Positions 23,060-32,157 of a stretch of DNA of 64,000 bases are shown here, in pieces. The notes beneath the pieces were generated by a model. The model was not told the DNA's origin, ran no database searches, and saw only the letters and a list, made by a program, of their open reading frames with translations. Numbering within the stretch: the first letter of the stretch is position 1; each line of letters opens with the position of its first letter. Source of the DNA: JAFAMS01 sp963715815 (lineage in GTDB: Bacteria; Vulcanimicrobiota; Vulcanimicrobiia; Vulcanimicrobiales; Vulcanimicrobiaceae); the NCBI GenBank assembly GCA_963715815.1, contig OY970278.1, positions 2,914,001 through 2,978,000 on the forward strand, written 5' to 3'. Both the position numbers and the translations under genes were made by a program.

Positions 23060-23347
23060 ATGTTGGCGACCCGAAAGACCCGATTCACCCTGATGCCGCT
23101 GATCGCGCTCGGGACTTTGAGTCTGGCAGTCTCGATCCCGACCCTCGCCACCGGCCATCTCTACGCCGCGAGTCCGCAGCGCTACGAAACGGTCGTCGTG
23201 AAGCCCGGAGATGATCTCTGGACACTCGCCGCGGCTCGGACGGCCTCCGGCAACGACGTCCAAGCCACAATAGACCGGGTCATGGCCGACAACCACCTCG
23301 ACACTGCAACGCTCCAACCGGGACAACGCATCCGCGTTCCAATGTAA
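23060..23347 (+). CDS. LysM-domain membrane protein, YneA-like SOS division inhibitor candidate
   Basis: A 95-residue protein from ATG 23060. It has one N-terminal hydrophobic segment (LMPLIALGTLSLAVSI, residues about 11-27), a short linker and one LysM domain (VVKPGDDLWTLAAARTASGN...LQPGQRIRVPM). LysM binds peptidoglycan. Size, architecture, divergent placement next to lexA and the SOS box in its promoter are those of Bacillus YneA, which halts cell division during SOS. Sequence identity outside LysM is not evident, so the role is inferred from context. A terminator follows at 23369. Confidence 0.82.
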   Translation: MLATRKTRFTLMPLIALGTLSLAVSIPTLATGHLYAASPQRYETVVVKPGDDLWTLAAARTASGNDVQATIDRVMADNHLDTATLQPGQRIRVPM

Positions 23348-23368
23348 TCTCACCGGTGTGATGGGCGA

Positions 23369-23400
23369 ACGGGCCGCAAATGCGGCTCGTTTTCTTTTTC
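23369..23400 (+). terminator. Rho-independent terminator after the LysM gene
   Basis: A 9-base stem (ACGGGCCGC / GCGGCTCGT, one non-Watson-Crick pair) with an AAAT loop, followed by TTTTCTTTTT. Confidence 0.8.
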
Positions 23401-23414
23401 TGCCCCGGCGTTAG

Positions 23415-23678
23415 TTAGAGGTGGCCGCCCCGACCCTCGACACGGTCGAGTCTTACATTGACCTCATCGAAGCGACGCATCATGCGACCCTCGAGATCTC
23501 CGAAGCGCTGGTTCATCTCCGAACGCACGCTGTCGATGTCGTAACGGAGTTCCGCATATTTTTCGCCGACGTAGTTTCTTAAGCCATCGAAACGGCTTTC
23601 CAAACCGTCGAAGCGTCCGTCGAGCCGCTTCAAGCTGTCGGCGATTTCTTCGAGCGTCACACTGTGATGGTTGCGCAC
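23415..23678 (-). CDS. Small coiled-coil protein
   Basis: About 87 residues from GTG 23678. Almost all of it is predicted coiled coil with heptad-like repeats (LKRLDGRFDGLESRFDGLRN, then RMMRRFDEVNVRLDRVE). There is no membrane segment. Proteins of this type are widespread and unnamed. The frame is open further upstream, but that part overlaps a better small gene at 23725-23934. The LysM-gene terminator lies beyond its stop codon and could in part serve as a terminator here too. Confidence 0.6.
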   Translation of the reverse strand: MRNHHSVTLEEIADSLKRLDGRFDGLESRFDGLRNYVGEKYAELRYDIDSVRSEMNQRFGDLEGRMMRRFDEVNVRLDRVEGRGGHL

Positions 23679-23724
23679 GGTTGCTGCGCCTACGTTACCG
23701 GCGGATGAGCGTCCTTGTGCAGAA

Positions 23725-23934
23725 CTACGGGCGGCGCACGATGACGACGCTGTGCCCGCTGTGGCGATCGAGGAAATCGAGTCCCTCAACCATCCACGTA
23801 TCGAGGCCGGACTGCAGATGACGCGAGACTTCTTGTACGACGTGCTGTTTCTGGCGTAGCCACAACAGCTCCGAGCGTGTCGTCGCCGGCCAGATCGCGT
23901 CTTCACATTCTTCGCAGTGATAACCGTACTTCAC
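23725..23934 (-). CDS. Small CxxC protein, unknown
   Basis: 69 residues from GTG 23934. The N-terminus YHCEECEDAIW has a CxxC pair that could bind zinc or be redox active. The rest is soluble (EVSRHLQSGLDTWMVEGLDF). Codon use looks like real coding sequence in this genome, and the gene fits between its neighbours without overlap. No family was recognised. Confidence 0.5.
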   Translation of the reverse strand: MKYGYHCEECEDAIWPATTRSELLWLRQKQHVVQEVSRHLQSGLDTWMVEGLDFLDRHSGHSVVIVRRP

Positions 23935-23959
23935 GAGATGCGCTTCTCTGCAAAAGAAA

Positions 23960-23990
23960 AAGGGCCCGGCCGAAGCCGAGCCCTTTCTTT
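23960..23990 (-). terminator. Terminator downstream of the lipoprotein gene
   Basis: The stem AAAGGGCTCGGC pairs with GCCGGGCCCTTT around a TTCG loop on the minus strand, with T-rich flanks. It is nearly symmetric and could work in both directions. It closes the unit that ends with the lipoprotein at 24008. Confidence 0.75.
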
Positions 23991-24007
23991 TACCGAACGA
24001 TTCGGCG

Positions 24008-25336
24008 TTAGTGTTTGCGAATGACCGCGTTGCCTTTATGCGGACCGTAGCGCAGATGCAGCAACGGTAGGTTGGCGTTGCAGTCGGCCGCGACGGTGAT
24101 CGTGCAGGTTCGTGTCGATATCGAAATATCGGTCGAACCAGCTGCTCCGACGATCGTCGGTGACGGCTTGCCGCCGCTGTTCGCGGCTTGTGTGCCGTAT
24201 TGCATCTCGTAGATGGGATAGTCGGTGAAGATCACTTGCGTGACTACTTGGTCGCCCGCCGCCGTAGACGGCGTTGCGCCAGGTCCGATTCCATCTGGCA
24301 GCGTGCACACGAGTGCAGCGCAGCCAACGCCGTTTCCACCGTTGACGGCCTCCATCGTGTACCAGACCGGCGTTGCGCCGGCAGCCGGGACACCATAATC
24401 GGTGACCTCGACCAACGCTTCCGTCCACGCTCCCGCCGGCGGAACGATCGTAACCGTTCCACCACCGATGCCGTCTGCGACGAACGCAGCTGCGGCACCG
24501 GCCGTACCGAGATCCGTGATACCGGCAAGCGTGTACGACGCTGACGTCGTCACCGTTCCGGTATTAGCCGGGACGCTGACGGCCAGTTTATACGCGCCTG
24601 CAGCTGCCGGGACGACGTTGAAGACGTCGATGCCCAAGCTAATGCCGGCTGTGCCCCCTGGATAGTTACCGCTTCCGACCACGGAGTCGCCGCCGCTATC
24701 CTTGAGAACGATCGCAGGCGGGCCGCCCCATGCAGCGTCCATTTGATTCACGTCAGCGCCCGCGGCACCGTCGTAAATGGGAACCGGATAGGGAGCAACT
24801 TGGAACGGCGCGCCCGTCCCGCTGGGTGACGGCGGCGTGCAATCACCCTGACCCGTCGAGTTGAATGGCTCGATGCCGACGCCGAACACGCCGCCGGATT
24901 GACCGAAGGTCGTGAGAGCCGTCGAACCCGGCGTTTGCGACGTCGATGTAATCGCCGTCGTGGCGACTTCGTTAGGCCCAGCGCCGAACGCAGCCGTCGA
25001 GCAGGCGTCAAACGCTTCGGCGGTTGCAGCAGGTGCAGCAGCACCCGCCCCGATCGCCGCGGGCAGCGTAAGCGTCGGCGTGTTTACGAGCGTACCGCTG
25101 TTGCCCGGGGCATAGCCGCCGGCGGGCTGACGGTACGTTGTAACCACGTTTAGACCCGCATTTGCGACGCCGTAGATATTCGCCGCACCGACTGCAAACT
25201 GCAGTACGTTGGTTGATACCGGCACCACGGTGTTGGGCGACGGGGCGTTAGCCCCGCCGCTTGCACCACAGCCCGTGAGAGCGAACGCCGCGATCGCTCC
25301 GCATGTCATGAGTCTATTTATATTGTTCATACCCAT
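24008..25336 (-). CDS. Secreted lipoprotein with beta-rich repeats, partner of a TonB receptor
   Basis: A 442-residue protein with a lipoprotein signal (RLMTCGAIAAFALTGCG). The mature part is rich in Gly, Ala, Thr and Val, low in charge, and likely to be all-beta, with two CxxxxxC-like pairs near the end. It ends basic (RYGPHKGNAVIRKH). It starts 6 bases after the TonB-dependent receptor gene and should be in the same operon, so an outer-surface substrate-binding role like SusD or other receptor-linked lipoproteins is possible. I do not recognise the family. The start may be ATG 25336 or 25330. Confidence 0.7.
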   Translation of the reverse strand: MGMNNINRLMTCGAIAAFALTGCGASGGANAPSPNTVVPVSTNVLQFAVGAANIYGVANAGLNVVTTYRQPAGGYAPGNSGTLVNTPTLTLPAAIGAGAAAPAATAEAFDACSTAAFGAGPNEVATTAITSTSQTPGSTALTTFGQSGGVFGVGIEPFNSTGQGDCTPPSPSGTGAPFQVAPYPVPIYDGAAGADVNQMDAAWGGPPAIVLKDSGGDSVVGSGNYPGGTAGISLGIDVFNVVPAAAGAYKLAVSVPANTGTVTTSASYTLAGITDLGTAGAAAAFVADGIGGGTVTIVPPAGAWTEALVEVTDYGVPAAGATPVWYTMEAVNGGNGVGCAALVCTLPDGIGPGATPSTAAGDQVVTQVIFTDYPIYEMQYGTQAANSGGKPSPTIVGAAGSTDISISTRTCTITVAADCNANLPLLHLRYGPHKGNAVIRKH

Positions 25337-25342
25337 TCCAAT

Positions 25343-28300
25343 TTAGAACGATCGTTGAAAGTAGACTTGGAGCGCGAACGGCTGCGTCGGTCCGACGACC
25401 GGCGATGCCGTGTAGTTTCCGTTCGTGAGCAGGTACGCGGCGTTCGTGAATGCGTTGGCATCAGACGGTATGTTCGCGTAGCATCCGCGGATGCCGACGC
25501 CCAACTGATTGATGCACGAGTTCACGTTCGTCTGCGGACCAGACACGCCGGTCGCAACCGGTTGATAGAACGGATTGACTGCCGGCACCGCTCCAATATA
25601 CCCGTTTCCGAACAAGTTGATCAGCTGAACGCCGACCGTGTTGCGGTCAAACTTATATTGGAACGTGACGTTGCCTTGGACGTTAAAGTGCGAGAGATAT
25701 CCGCCGTTCGCGGCCGTCGCGCTGATACCGCGCGTGGCAGCGAGGTTTGGATTGGTTGCGCTTCCCGGATTCGCCGGGTCGTAGTAGTTGGTAGAGATCG
25801 CGGCGCCTGGGCTCCCGCCGATCAAGCTCGAGTTACCACCGGTGATGCCGGGGCCGAAGTCCACTTGCGGGACGTTCGCAAACGTTCCGTTCGCGAGCGT
25901 TCCTGCAATCAAGTTTCCGTTCGTGTACGGATAACCGACGTCGAAGTGGAGCTGCGGGCTGATGCTAAACCCGTTCTTGAAGTTTTGGACCGCACCAAGA
26001 TCGATCGAGAACGGTGAGACGTATCCCGCGCGGTACAGATTGTGCAGCGCGAGCGATGCCGAGTTGACGAGCGGAACTTCGTTTTCCGCGGTCGTGAACG
26101 GCGGCGTCGTTGTCAGAACGTTCTGATAGGTCATGGCCAGGAATCCCGAGACGCCCACCGGCCGCTGCGGAGTCGTGAAATCGAACTCAGCACCGGTCGT
26201 CTTGTTGTAGCCCTGGTTCGAGACGGCGAAGATGCCGAGAACCGGGTTTAGCAAGAAGAACGTCGGGAGGTTGCTTCCAACCTTATTGAAGCCGGTGACG
26301 CGCATGCCATAGCCACTCGAGAAGAGATGGTTATAGCTGAGATCCCAGTTGTTGTACAACGCGGGCAAACCGTTACCGGCGTCGGGCGCTTCTAAATTGT
26401 CGCCCTCCCAGTAAAGTTGCTGCGCGTAGGTTTTGCAGGCGAAGACGACTGTGGCTGTCCAGCCGCAGGTCGAGCCGGCTGATGCCGGCATGTTGTAATA
26501 CGGTTCGAGACCGTACAAACCGAACGGCGTACCGGCCGTTTGCGCATCTGCGAAGACCGCCGAGCGGCCGTAGCTGAAGCGCATCGAGCTGTTCGTGCCC
26601 ATCTCATATGAGACAGACAGGCGAGGCTCCATTTCGGTCGGATTCAGAACGGCAGACGTCCACGACGTCGCCGGGGCGTCATACGGATTGTTGATCGTCG
26701 TTGCGGCGCCCGTGAGCGCACCACCGCAGGTGCCGTTACACGCAAAGCCGGTCGAGGATGCGAACTGGCCGTTGTTCATCCCGAGCCAGTGTTGGTTCTG
26801 ACCCTCTTCGCGAACGCCAAGATCGAATCGCAGGCGATCGGTCGGATTATATTGGAACCGAAGGCCTGCGCCCCAATTTTGGAACGTCGTGTTGTTGTAG
26901 TTGATGCCCCAATCCGGGAAGCGTGGCAAGCAATTAGATGCGAAGCCTGCCGGAACCGCGACTGACGAGCAGTCATTGGCCGGAATCGCAACCTTATTGC
27001 GTTGCGAAATAATTGCAGACCGCGCCTGCGCCGCCGGGAACAGGATTGATGGGATCGGCTTGCAGCCAGTCCGACATCAAGGGGATGTTTGCCAAGCCCG
27101 AGCAGCAGCCGATCAACGAGAGAGCGCTGTAGCCCGGTGCATTGTCATTCCAGACGGGCTTGAGGATATTGTACTGGCCGTTCAGCGTGACCGTCAGGTT
27201 CGAGCCGAACTGGTGCACCAAGTCGAGGTTGACACCGCTCGTTGGACCGCCGGTGTTGTTGTAGACCTGTGCGGCGCCCGGGAAGCCCGTTTGCCACGCG
27301 CCAAACGAATACGACCCGTCCGTGTATTCAAGCGTCTCCCAGTTGTAATAGCGGAGCGCAAGATACGTGGACGAGTTTAGATTGTTGTCGTACTCGATCT
27401 TCAGGAACCGCGTTTGGTTCGAGAATTCTGCTGCGGCGAGGTGATCGCCGTGTTCGTCGCGGGCGTGCCCGGGGTCAGCGGCGCGAGCTGCGCGTACTGT
27501 CCCGGCGCCAAACCAAGCGACCTGCGAGAGCGGATTGATCGCCTGGCCGTTGACGAGATCGTCATACGGATAGTAGACGCCGGCGCACGGATTCGTCGCA
27601 ATATTGTAGACGCCGCCGCACCCAGGGGTACCCGCGATAGCCTTCGTTGTCGACGTTCTGATACAGCACTTGCAGCTGTTGGCTTTGATCCTTACCGAAC
27701 TTGTAGAAGAAGTTATTCAGGATCTGGTTGTTCTTCGTAAATTGGTTCGCGAAGTAGTTTCCGTATTGGCTCAGGTTCGTGCTGTCATAGCCATAATACG
27801 GTGCGTAGCGCTGGCCGATGTACGAAACGAATTCCGAGAACCGGTTGTCCGGCGTCGAGAATCCGTACGTGACGCCCAGCTGGTGGTTGAAGTTCGGGCC
27901 GCCGACTTCAAGATCGAGGGTTCCCGATCCAGGGCCGCTGCCGCGTTGCGGGATGATGTTGATCACGCCCGCGCCGACGCCCGCTTGTGTGGCATCGCCG
28001 GCACCTTCAACGACTTGCACGTTGCCGACGCCGTTCATGAGTCCGAACGAAGCGTTCTGGTTAAGGAACGGCTCGCGGAACGGAACGCCGTCGAATTGAT
28101 AGCCAACTTCGTAAGCCGCACCACCGCGGATCGTAACCTGCGTGGTACCGCCGCCCGTCATGCCCTTGTTGTTGGTGAGCGTGACGCCCGGAACGGAGAG
28201 TAGTGCCTGGTTCTCGTTGGTCGAGTAGGCCTTACCCGTGGCTTCCGTGATTTGCTGTTGGTTGATCGTGTATTGGTCGGTCGTCTGCGTCGGTTGATAC

Positions 28301-28713
28301 GCGCTCGAGACGCTGCGCGATGTTACGCGCGCAATCGTCGCAAGATGCGGTTCGAGCGAGACGGTCCCGATCGAGTTTGTTTGGTCACCGAAAACCGTGA
28401 CGCCCGGGACATTGACGATATCGTGTCCGGGCGCTGTAACGGTGATCGTGTAGGTGTCGACACCGACACCGATAAGTGAAAAGTGACCCGACGAGTCGGT
28501 CGTAGCCGAGTATGAATTGCTCGGCGATTTTGCCGTTACGCTTGCACCGTTAATTGGTGCGCGCGTTGTCGAGTCAAGGACTGTACCGCTGAGCCCGCCG
28601 TAAACGCCGCCCGCGGCGAACGCCGATGGCGTCGAGAGTGCCAAAATCGCCACAGCTAACAGTGACGCGATTATGCACTTTACCGACGCATGGCGAATCC
28701 GAGTGAGTCGCAT
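25343..28713 (-). pseudogene. TonB-dependent receptor with carboxypeptidase-like N-terminal domain, frameshifted
   Basis: Starts at ATG 28713 behind a perfect GGAGG. Residues 1-40 are a signal peptide (SLLAVAILALSTPSAFAAG). Next come a carboxypeptidase-regulatory-like domain (GTVLDSTTRAPINGASVTAK) and a plug (LLSVPGVTLTNNKGMTGGGT, VTIRGGAAYEVGYQFDGVPF). The rest is a beta-barrel ending YFQRSF, the usual outer-membrane terminus. The reading frame changes at about 27626 (extra G in a G4 run), about 27525, about 27420 and about 27003. Intact reading gives about 1,120 residues. The protein is recognisable across every break, so the damage is recent or a sequencing artefact. Confidence 0.85.
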
Positions 28714-28734
28714 GCTGCCTCCAGATTGTTCCAA

Positions 28735-28878
28735 TTGGGAAAGGCAAACTAAACAAGTGGGCGGCCCCGAGGGCCCCCTGCTCGCTCCGCGCCTTTCGTT
28801 TATGTGACCGGCTTAACCCTCTTAATGCGCAGGGCAAGCGCAAGAATACAATCTTTCACTATTTCTGTATATTTCGGC
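28735..28878 (-). promoter_or_regulatory. Upstream region of the TonB receptor operon
   Basis: A 144-base AT-richer gap with a GC-rich hairpin-forming core (GGCCCCGAGGGCCCCC, 28766-28781) like that near 6600-6705. It should hold the receptor promoter. I see no single convincing -35/-10 pair. Confidence 0.35.
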
Positions 28879-29763
28879 TCAGGTATGGACTAAATTGCTA
28901 AGCCTCTCCTTAAGTAATTTTGGAATGTCTGAAGGCCGGTCCGCTACTGGGACCCCGGCCGCCTGAAACGCCGTAACCTTGCTCTCCGGCGTGCCCGTGT
29001 TGCCCGAGATGATGGCGCCGGCGTGCCCTAAGCGCTTACCGGGTGGCGCGGAACGCCCGCCGATGAAGGCGACGGCCGGAACGCCGGTCAGGTGTTCCTT
29101 TATGAAGGCGGCGGCGTCTTCTTCATCTGAACCGCCGATCTCGCCACAGATGACGAGGGCTTCGGTCTGCGAATCGTTCTTGAACTCACGGAGCGCATCG
29201 ACGAAAGTGGTCCCGATGATCGGGTCGCCCCCAATGCCGACGCAGGTCGACTGCCCGAGGCCGGCTTTGGTCAGGTTGTCGACGATCTCGTAGGTCAGGG
29301 TCCCTGAGCGCGAGACCATTCCGACCTTGCCCGGGGCGAAGATATGGCCGGGCATGATCCCGACCAGCGCCTTTCCCGGCGAGACCAGGCCCGGGCAGTT
29401 CGGCCCGAGGATCCGCATGCCGGGGGTCGTCGCGACGACTTTGAGCATGTCGGTCGCCGGGATCCCCTCGGTGATGCAGACGCAGAACGCGATTCCGGCA
29501 TCATAGGCCTCGTAGAGGGCGTCGGTCGCAAACTGCGGGGGAACGAAGATGATGGAATGGGTCGCCCCGGTAGCCTCAACTGCGGCCTTGACCGTATCGA
29601 AAACCGGCTGCCCCGTCTCGATCTTGGTCCCTCCCTTGCCGGGCGTCACGCCACCGACGACGTTCGTTCCATACGCGATCATGCGGCCGGCATGAAAGCC
29701 GCCCTCGCGCCCGGTGATCCCCTGGACGATCACCCGCGAGTTCTTATCGAGCCAGATCGACAT
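28879..29763 (-). CDS. sucD: Succinyl-CoA synthetase alpha subunit
   Basis: A 294-residue subunit of the TCA-cycle enzyme that makes ATP or GTP from succinyl-CoA. Landmarks are VIVQGITGREGGFHAGRMIA, GGVTPGKGGT, LGPNCPGL and GMVSRSGTLTYE. The phosphorylated histidine is in GKRLGHAGAIISG. It overlaps the sucC stop by one base. The length is normal. The two genes form the usual sucCD pair. Confidence 0.97.
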   Translation of the reverse strand: MSIWLDKNSRVIVQGITGREGGFHAGRMIAYGTNVVGGVTPGKGGTKIETGQPVFDTVKAAVEATGATHSIIFVPPQFATDALYEAYDAGIAFCVCITEGIPATDMLKVVATTPGMRILGPNCPGLVSPGKALVGIMPGHIFAPGKVGMVSRSGTLTYEIVDNLTKAGLGQSTCVGIGGDPIIGTTFVDALREFKNDSQTEALVICGEIGGSDEEDAAAFIKEHLTGVPAVAFIGGRSAPPGKRLGHAGAIISGNTGTPESKVTAFQAAGVPVADRPSDIPKLLKERLSNLVHT

Positions 29764-30938
29764 CAGGCGGCTCCCTTCGCGGCGGCGACGGCCTTGGCCG
29801 CGCCGTCATCCATCGTCTCAACCGACGCGATCCCGGCTTTGGCCAGGATCTCGCGGCCTTCTTTTTCATTGGTGCCGGTCAGCCGTACGACCAGCGGAAC
29901 CTTACGCATCGAGTTCCCGGAGAGCGCCTCGACGATCCCCGCCGCAACTTGATCGGCGCGCGTGATGCCGCCAAAGATATTGATGAACATCGCTTTGACT
30001 TTCGGATCGCTGACGATCAGCTCGTAACATTTGCGCACGCGCTCGGCCTGCGCGCCGCCGCCGACGTCAAGAAAGTTCGCAGCCGAGCCGCCGGCGGTTC
30101 GAATCGCGTCCATCGTGCCCATACCGAGGCCGGCGCCGTTCGCCATCACACCGATGTCGCCGTCGAGACGCGCGTAGTTCGAACGTCCCAGTCCGACCGC
30201 AACGGCCTTGGCCTCGTCCTCGTTGTCGGGCGATTCGTTCTCTTTCTCCCACGCCGACAGCTCGGGATGTTTATAGAGCGCGTTGTCGTCGAGCTCGACT
30301 TTCGCATCCGAGGCGATGACGCGTCCGTCTTTGGTGAGCACGAGCGGATTGATCTCGATGAGATTGGCGCCGTATTCGAAAAATAATTTGTAGATCGCGC
30401 CTGCGATCGTAGGCCACTCTTTTGCGTAGCCGGCCGGAAGCTTGGATGCGAAGTACAACCGGCGCGCTTCAAACGGCGAATATCCGATCGCCGTGTCAAT
30501 CCAGTATTTTGAGAGCGCGTGCGGATCTTTTTCCGCAACTTCTTCTATGTCCATTCCGCCTTGCGCGGTAACGATGAAGACCGGACGCTTCGCCGCGCGA
30601 TCGATCGTAATCGAAACGTAGGCCTCGTGCGCGATCGCAACTTTCTCTTCGACGAGCAAGGACTTCACGAGCTCGCCCTGCGGATTCTGAATGCCGCGCA
30701 GCGTCGTGCCGATCAGTGCGGCGGCGAGTTTCTTGCCTTCGTCGGCGTTGTCGGCGAATTTGATGCCACCGGCTTTACCGCGACCGCCCATCTGCACTTG
30801 CGCTTTGAGCACCCACGATCCGGGATTCGCCGCAATGAACGATGCGACGTCGTCCGCAGTCTTCGCATGCTCGCCGCGCGGAACGGGAATTCCGACACGC
30901 TTGAACAGCTCTTTGCCTTGATACTCGACCAATTTCAT
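29763..30938 (-). CDS. sucC: Succinyl-CoA synthetase beta subunit
   Basis: A 391-residue ATP-grasp subunit. It begins MKLVEYQGKELFKRVGIPVP and has KAQVQMGGRGKAGGIKFA, LIEINPLVLTKDG and FLDVGGGA. The CoA-ligase part is NIFGGITRADQVAAGIV. It pairs with SucD for substrate-level phosphorylation. The C-terminal tail is alanine-rich (GAAKAVAAAKGAA). It is the first gene of the pair; a dispersed repeat copy lies just upstream. Confidence 0.97.
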   Translation of the reverse strand: MKLVEYQGKELFKRVGIPVPRGEHAKTADDVASFIAANPGSWVLKAQVQMGGRGKAGGIKFADNADEGKKLAAALIGTTLRGIQNPQGELVKSLLVEEKVAIAHEAYVSITIDRAAKRPVFIVTAQGGMDIEEVAEKDPHALSKYWIDTAIGYSPFEARRLYFASKLPAGYAKEWPTIAGAIYKLFFEYGANLIEINPLVLTKDGRVIASDAKVELDDNALYKHPELSAWEKENESPDNEDEAKAVAVGLGRSNYARLDGDIGVMANGAGLGMGTMDAIRTAGGSAANFLDVGGGAQAERVRKCYELIVSDPKVKAMFINIFGGITRADQVAAGIVEALSGNSMRKVPLVVRLTGTNEKEGREILAKAGIASVETMDDGAAKAVAAAKGAA

Positions 30939-30967
30939 AGCCCAAACGCGTTCGCAATGTGGACTAT

Positions 30968-31020
30968 GTTGTCATCCCGTTTGCGGTCCCTCGACTTCGC
31001 TCGGGATCGAGGGACAGAGG
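30968..31020. repeat. Dispersed repeat between sucC and the thioredoxin-like gene
   Basis: TGTCATCCCG, then CCCTCGACTTCGCTCGGGAT (the reverse complement of the repeat core), then CGAGGGACAGAGG. It fills about half of the divergent gap. Confidence 0.7.
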
Positions 31021-31055
31021 AAAACGTTCCGTCCGCCTCCGACGTTAGTATCATT

Positions 31056-32156
31056 ATGAAGCGCTTATGCTCGTTCGTCCTGATCGCAGCGTTTTTGTTG
31101 ATCCCGACGTTCGTATCGGCTGCTGAACCCGACACGATGTTGCCATTCGACGGCGCCACCGGGTGGCTGAACAGCAGCCCCCTCACGCCCGCCGAACTTC
31201 GCGGGAAGATCGTGCTCGTCGATTTTTGGGAATACACGTGCGTCAATTGTCTGCGCACGCTGCCGTATCTGCGCGAGTGGTACAAGCGTTACGCGAGCAT
31301 GGGATTCGTAATCGTCGGCGTCCATACGCCTGAGTTCACGTTTTCAGCCGACGCGAAAAACGTCGACGCGGCCGATAAGCGCCTGGGCGTGACGTGGCCG
31401 GTTGCGCTCGACAGCAAGAACGCAATTTGGGATCGCTACGGCACGAACACGTGGCCGCACGAGCTGCTCTTCGATCAAAACGGTAAACGCATTGAGAGCG
31501 TGATCGGCGAAGGCAGCTATCCGCAAACGGAAGCGCACATTCAGGCGCTGCTGCGCGCTGCGAATCCAGGCCTGAAGCTTCCGCCGATCATGGCGCTCTT
31601 ACCGCAAGACAGCTACGACAAGCCGGGTGCGGTTTGCTATCCGCAAACCGAGGAGACGTTCCTCGGCGGGCCGCGCGCGAAGATCGCGAACGCTCCGCCG
31701 CAATCCGCATCGAGCATGTTCGGGCAACAGCAGTCGCCGCTCAGCGGCATGAACCAAGCCATGTACTACGACAAAGGCTCGCATCAGGACGGCGCATTCT
31801 ATTTGCAAGGCGGCTGGCGCAAGAACGAACAGGGCCTCGTCTCCGCCGACGGACACGGCCACGTCGCGATGAAATATCACGCAGTGCAGGTCGTCGCCGT
31901 GATGCGGCCCGAGAGCGGCGCTGTGAACGTGATCGTCACGCAAGACGACAAGCCGCTCGCGAAGGATGATGCCGGCGCCGACATTCAGTACGACGCGCAA
32001 GGCCGTTCTTATATCGCCGTCAATGAACCGCGCGAATACGACATCGTCATGAACAAGAAGTGGGGCTCGCACGAGCTCGCACTTTCACCGCAAGCTTCAG
32101 GCGTCGGCGTGTACAGCTTCGATTTCGAATCCTGCGAAAGCGGCTCCGATAAATAA
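31056..32156 (+). CDS. Exported thioredoxin-like (TlpA/DipZ-type) protein
   Basis: A 366-residue protein from ATG 31056. Residues 1-23 are a Sec signal (LCSFVLIAAFLLIPTFVSA). Residues about 25-170 form a thioredoxin-like domain with the CxxC site in FWEYTCVNCLRTLPYLREWY and the cis-proline region TNTWPHELLFDQNG. The C-terminal 180 residues are beta-rich (MKYHAVQVVAVMRPESGAVN), like the carbohydrate-binding-type tail of DipZ homologues. It acts outside the inner membrane, probably as a reductant. The frame is open upstream to 30519 but lies over sucC. It converges on the acyl-CoA dehydrogenase gene. Confidence 0.87.
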   Translation: MKRLCSFVLIAAFLLIPTFVSAAEPDTMLPFDGATGWLNSSPLTPAELRGKIVLVDFWEYTCVNCLRTLPYLREWYKRYASMGFVIVGVHTPEFTFSADAKNVDAADKRLGVTWPVALDSKNAIWDRYGTNTWPHELLFDQNGKRIESVIGEGSYPQTEAHIQALLRAANPGLKLPPIMALLPQDSYDKPGAVCYPQTEETFLGGPRAKIANAPPQSASSMFGQQQSPLSGMNQAMYYDKGSHQDGAFYLQGGWRKNEQGLVSADGHGHVAMKYHAVQVVAVMRPESGAVNVIVTQDDKPLAKDDAGADIQYDAQGRSYIAVNEPREYDIVMNKKWGSHELALSPQASGVGVYSFDFESCESGSDK

Positions 32157-32157
32157 G

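Noticed and set aside
23415..23906. A 163-codon frame including the coiled-coil protein
   Set aside because: Its first 75 codons are low-complexity and overlap a better small gene (23725-23934). The coiled coil starts well from GTG 23678.
30519..31055. Upstream extension of the thioredoxin-like gene
   Set aside because: It runs antisense over sucC and would bury the signal peptide.
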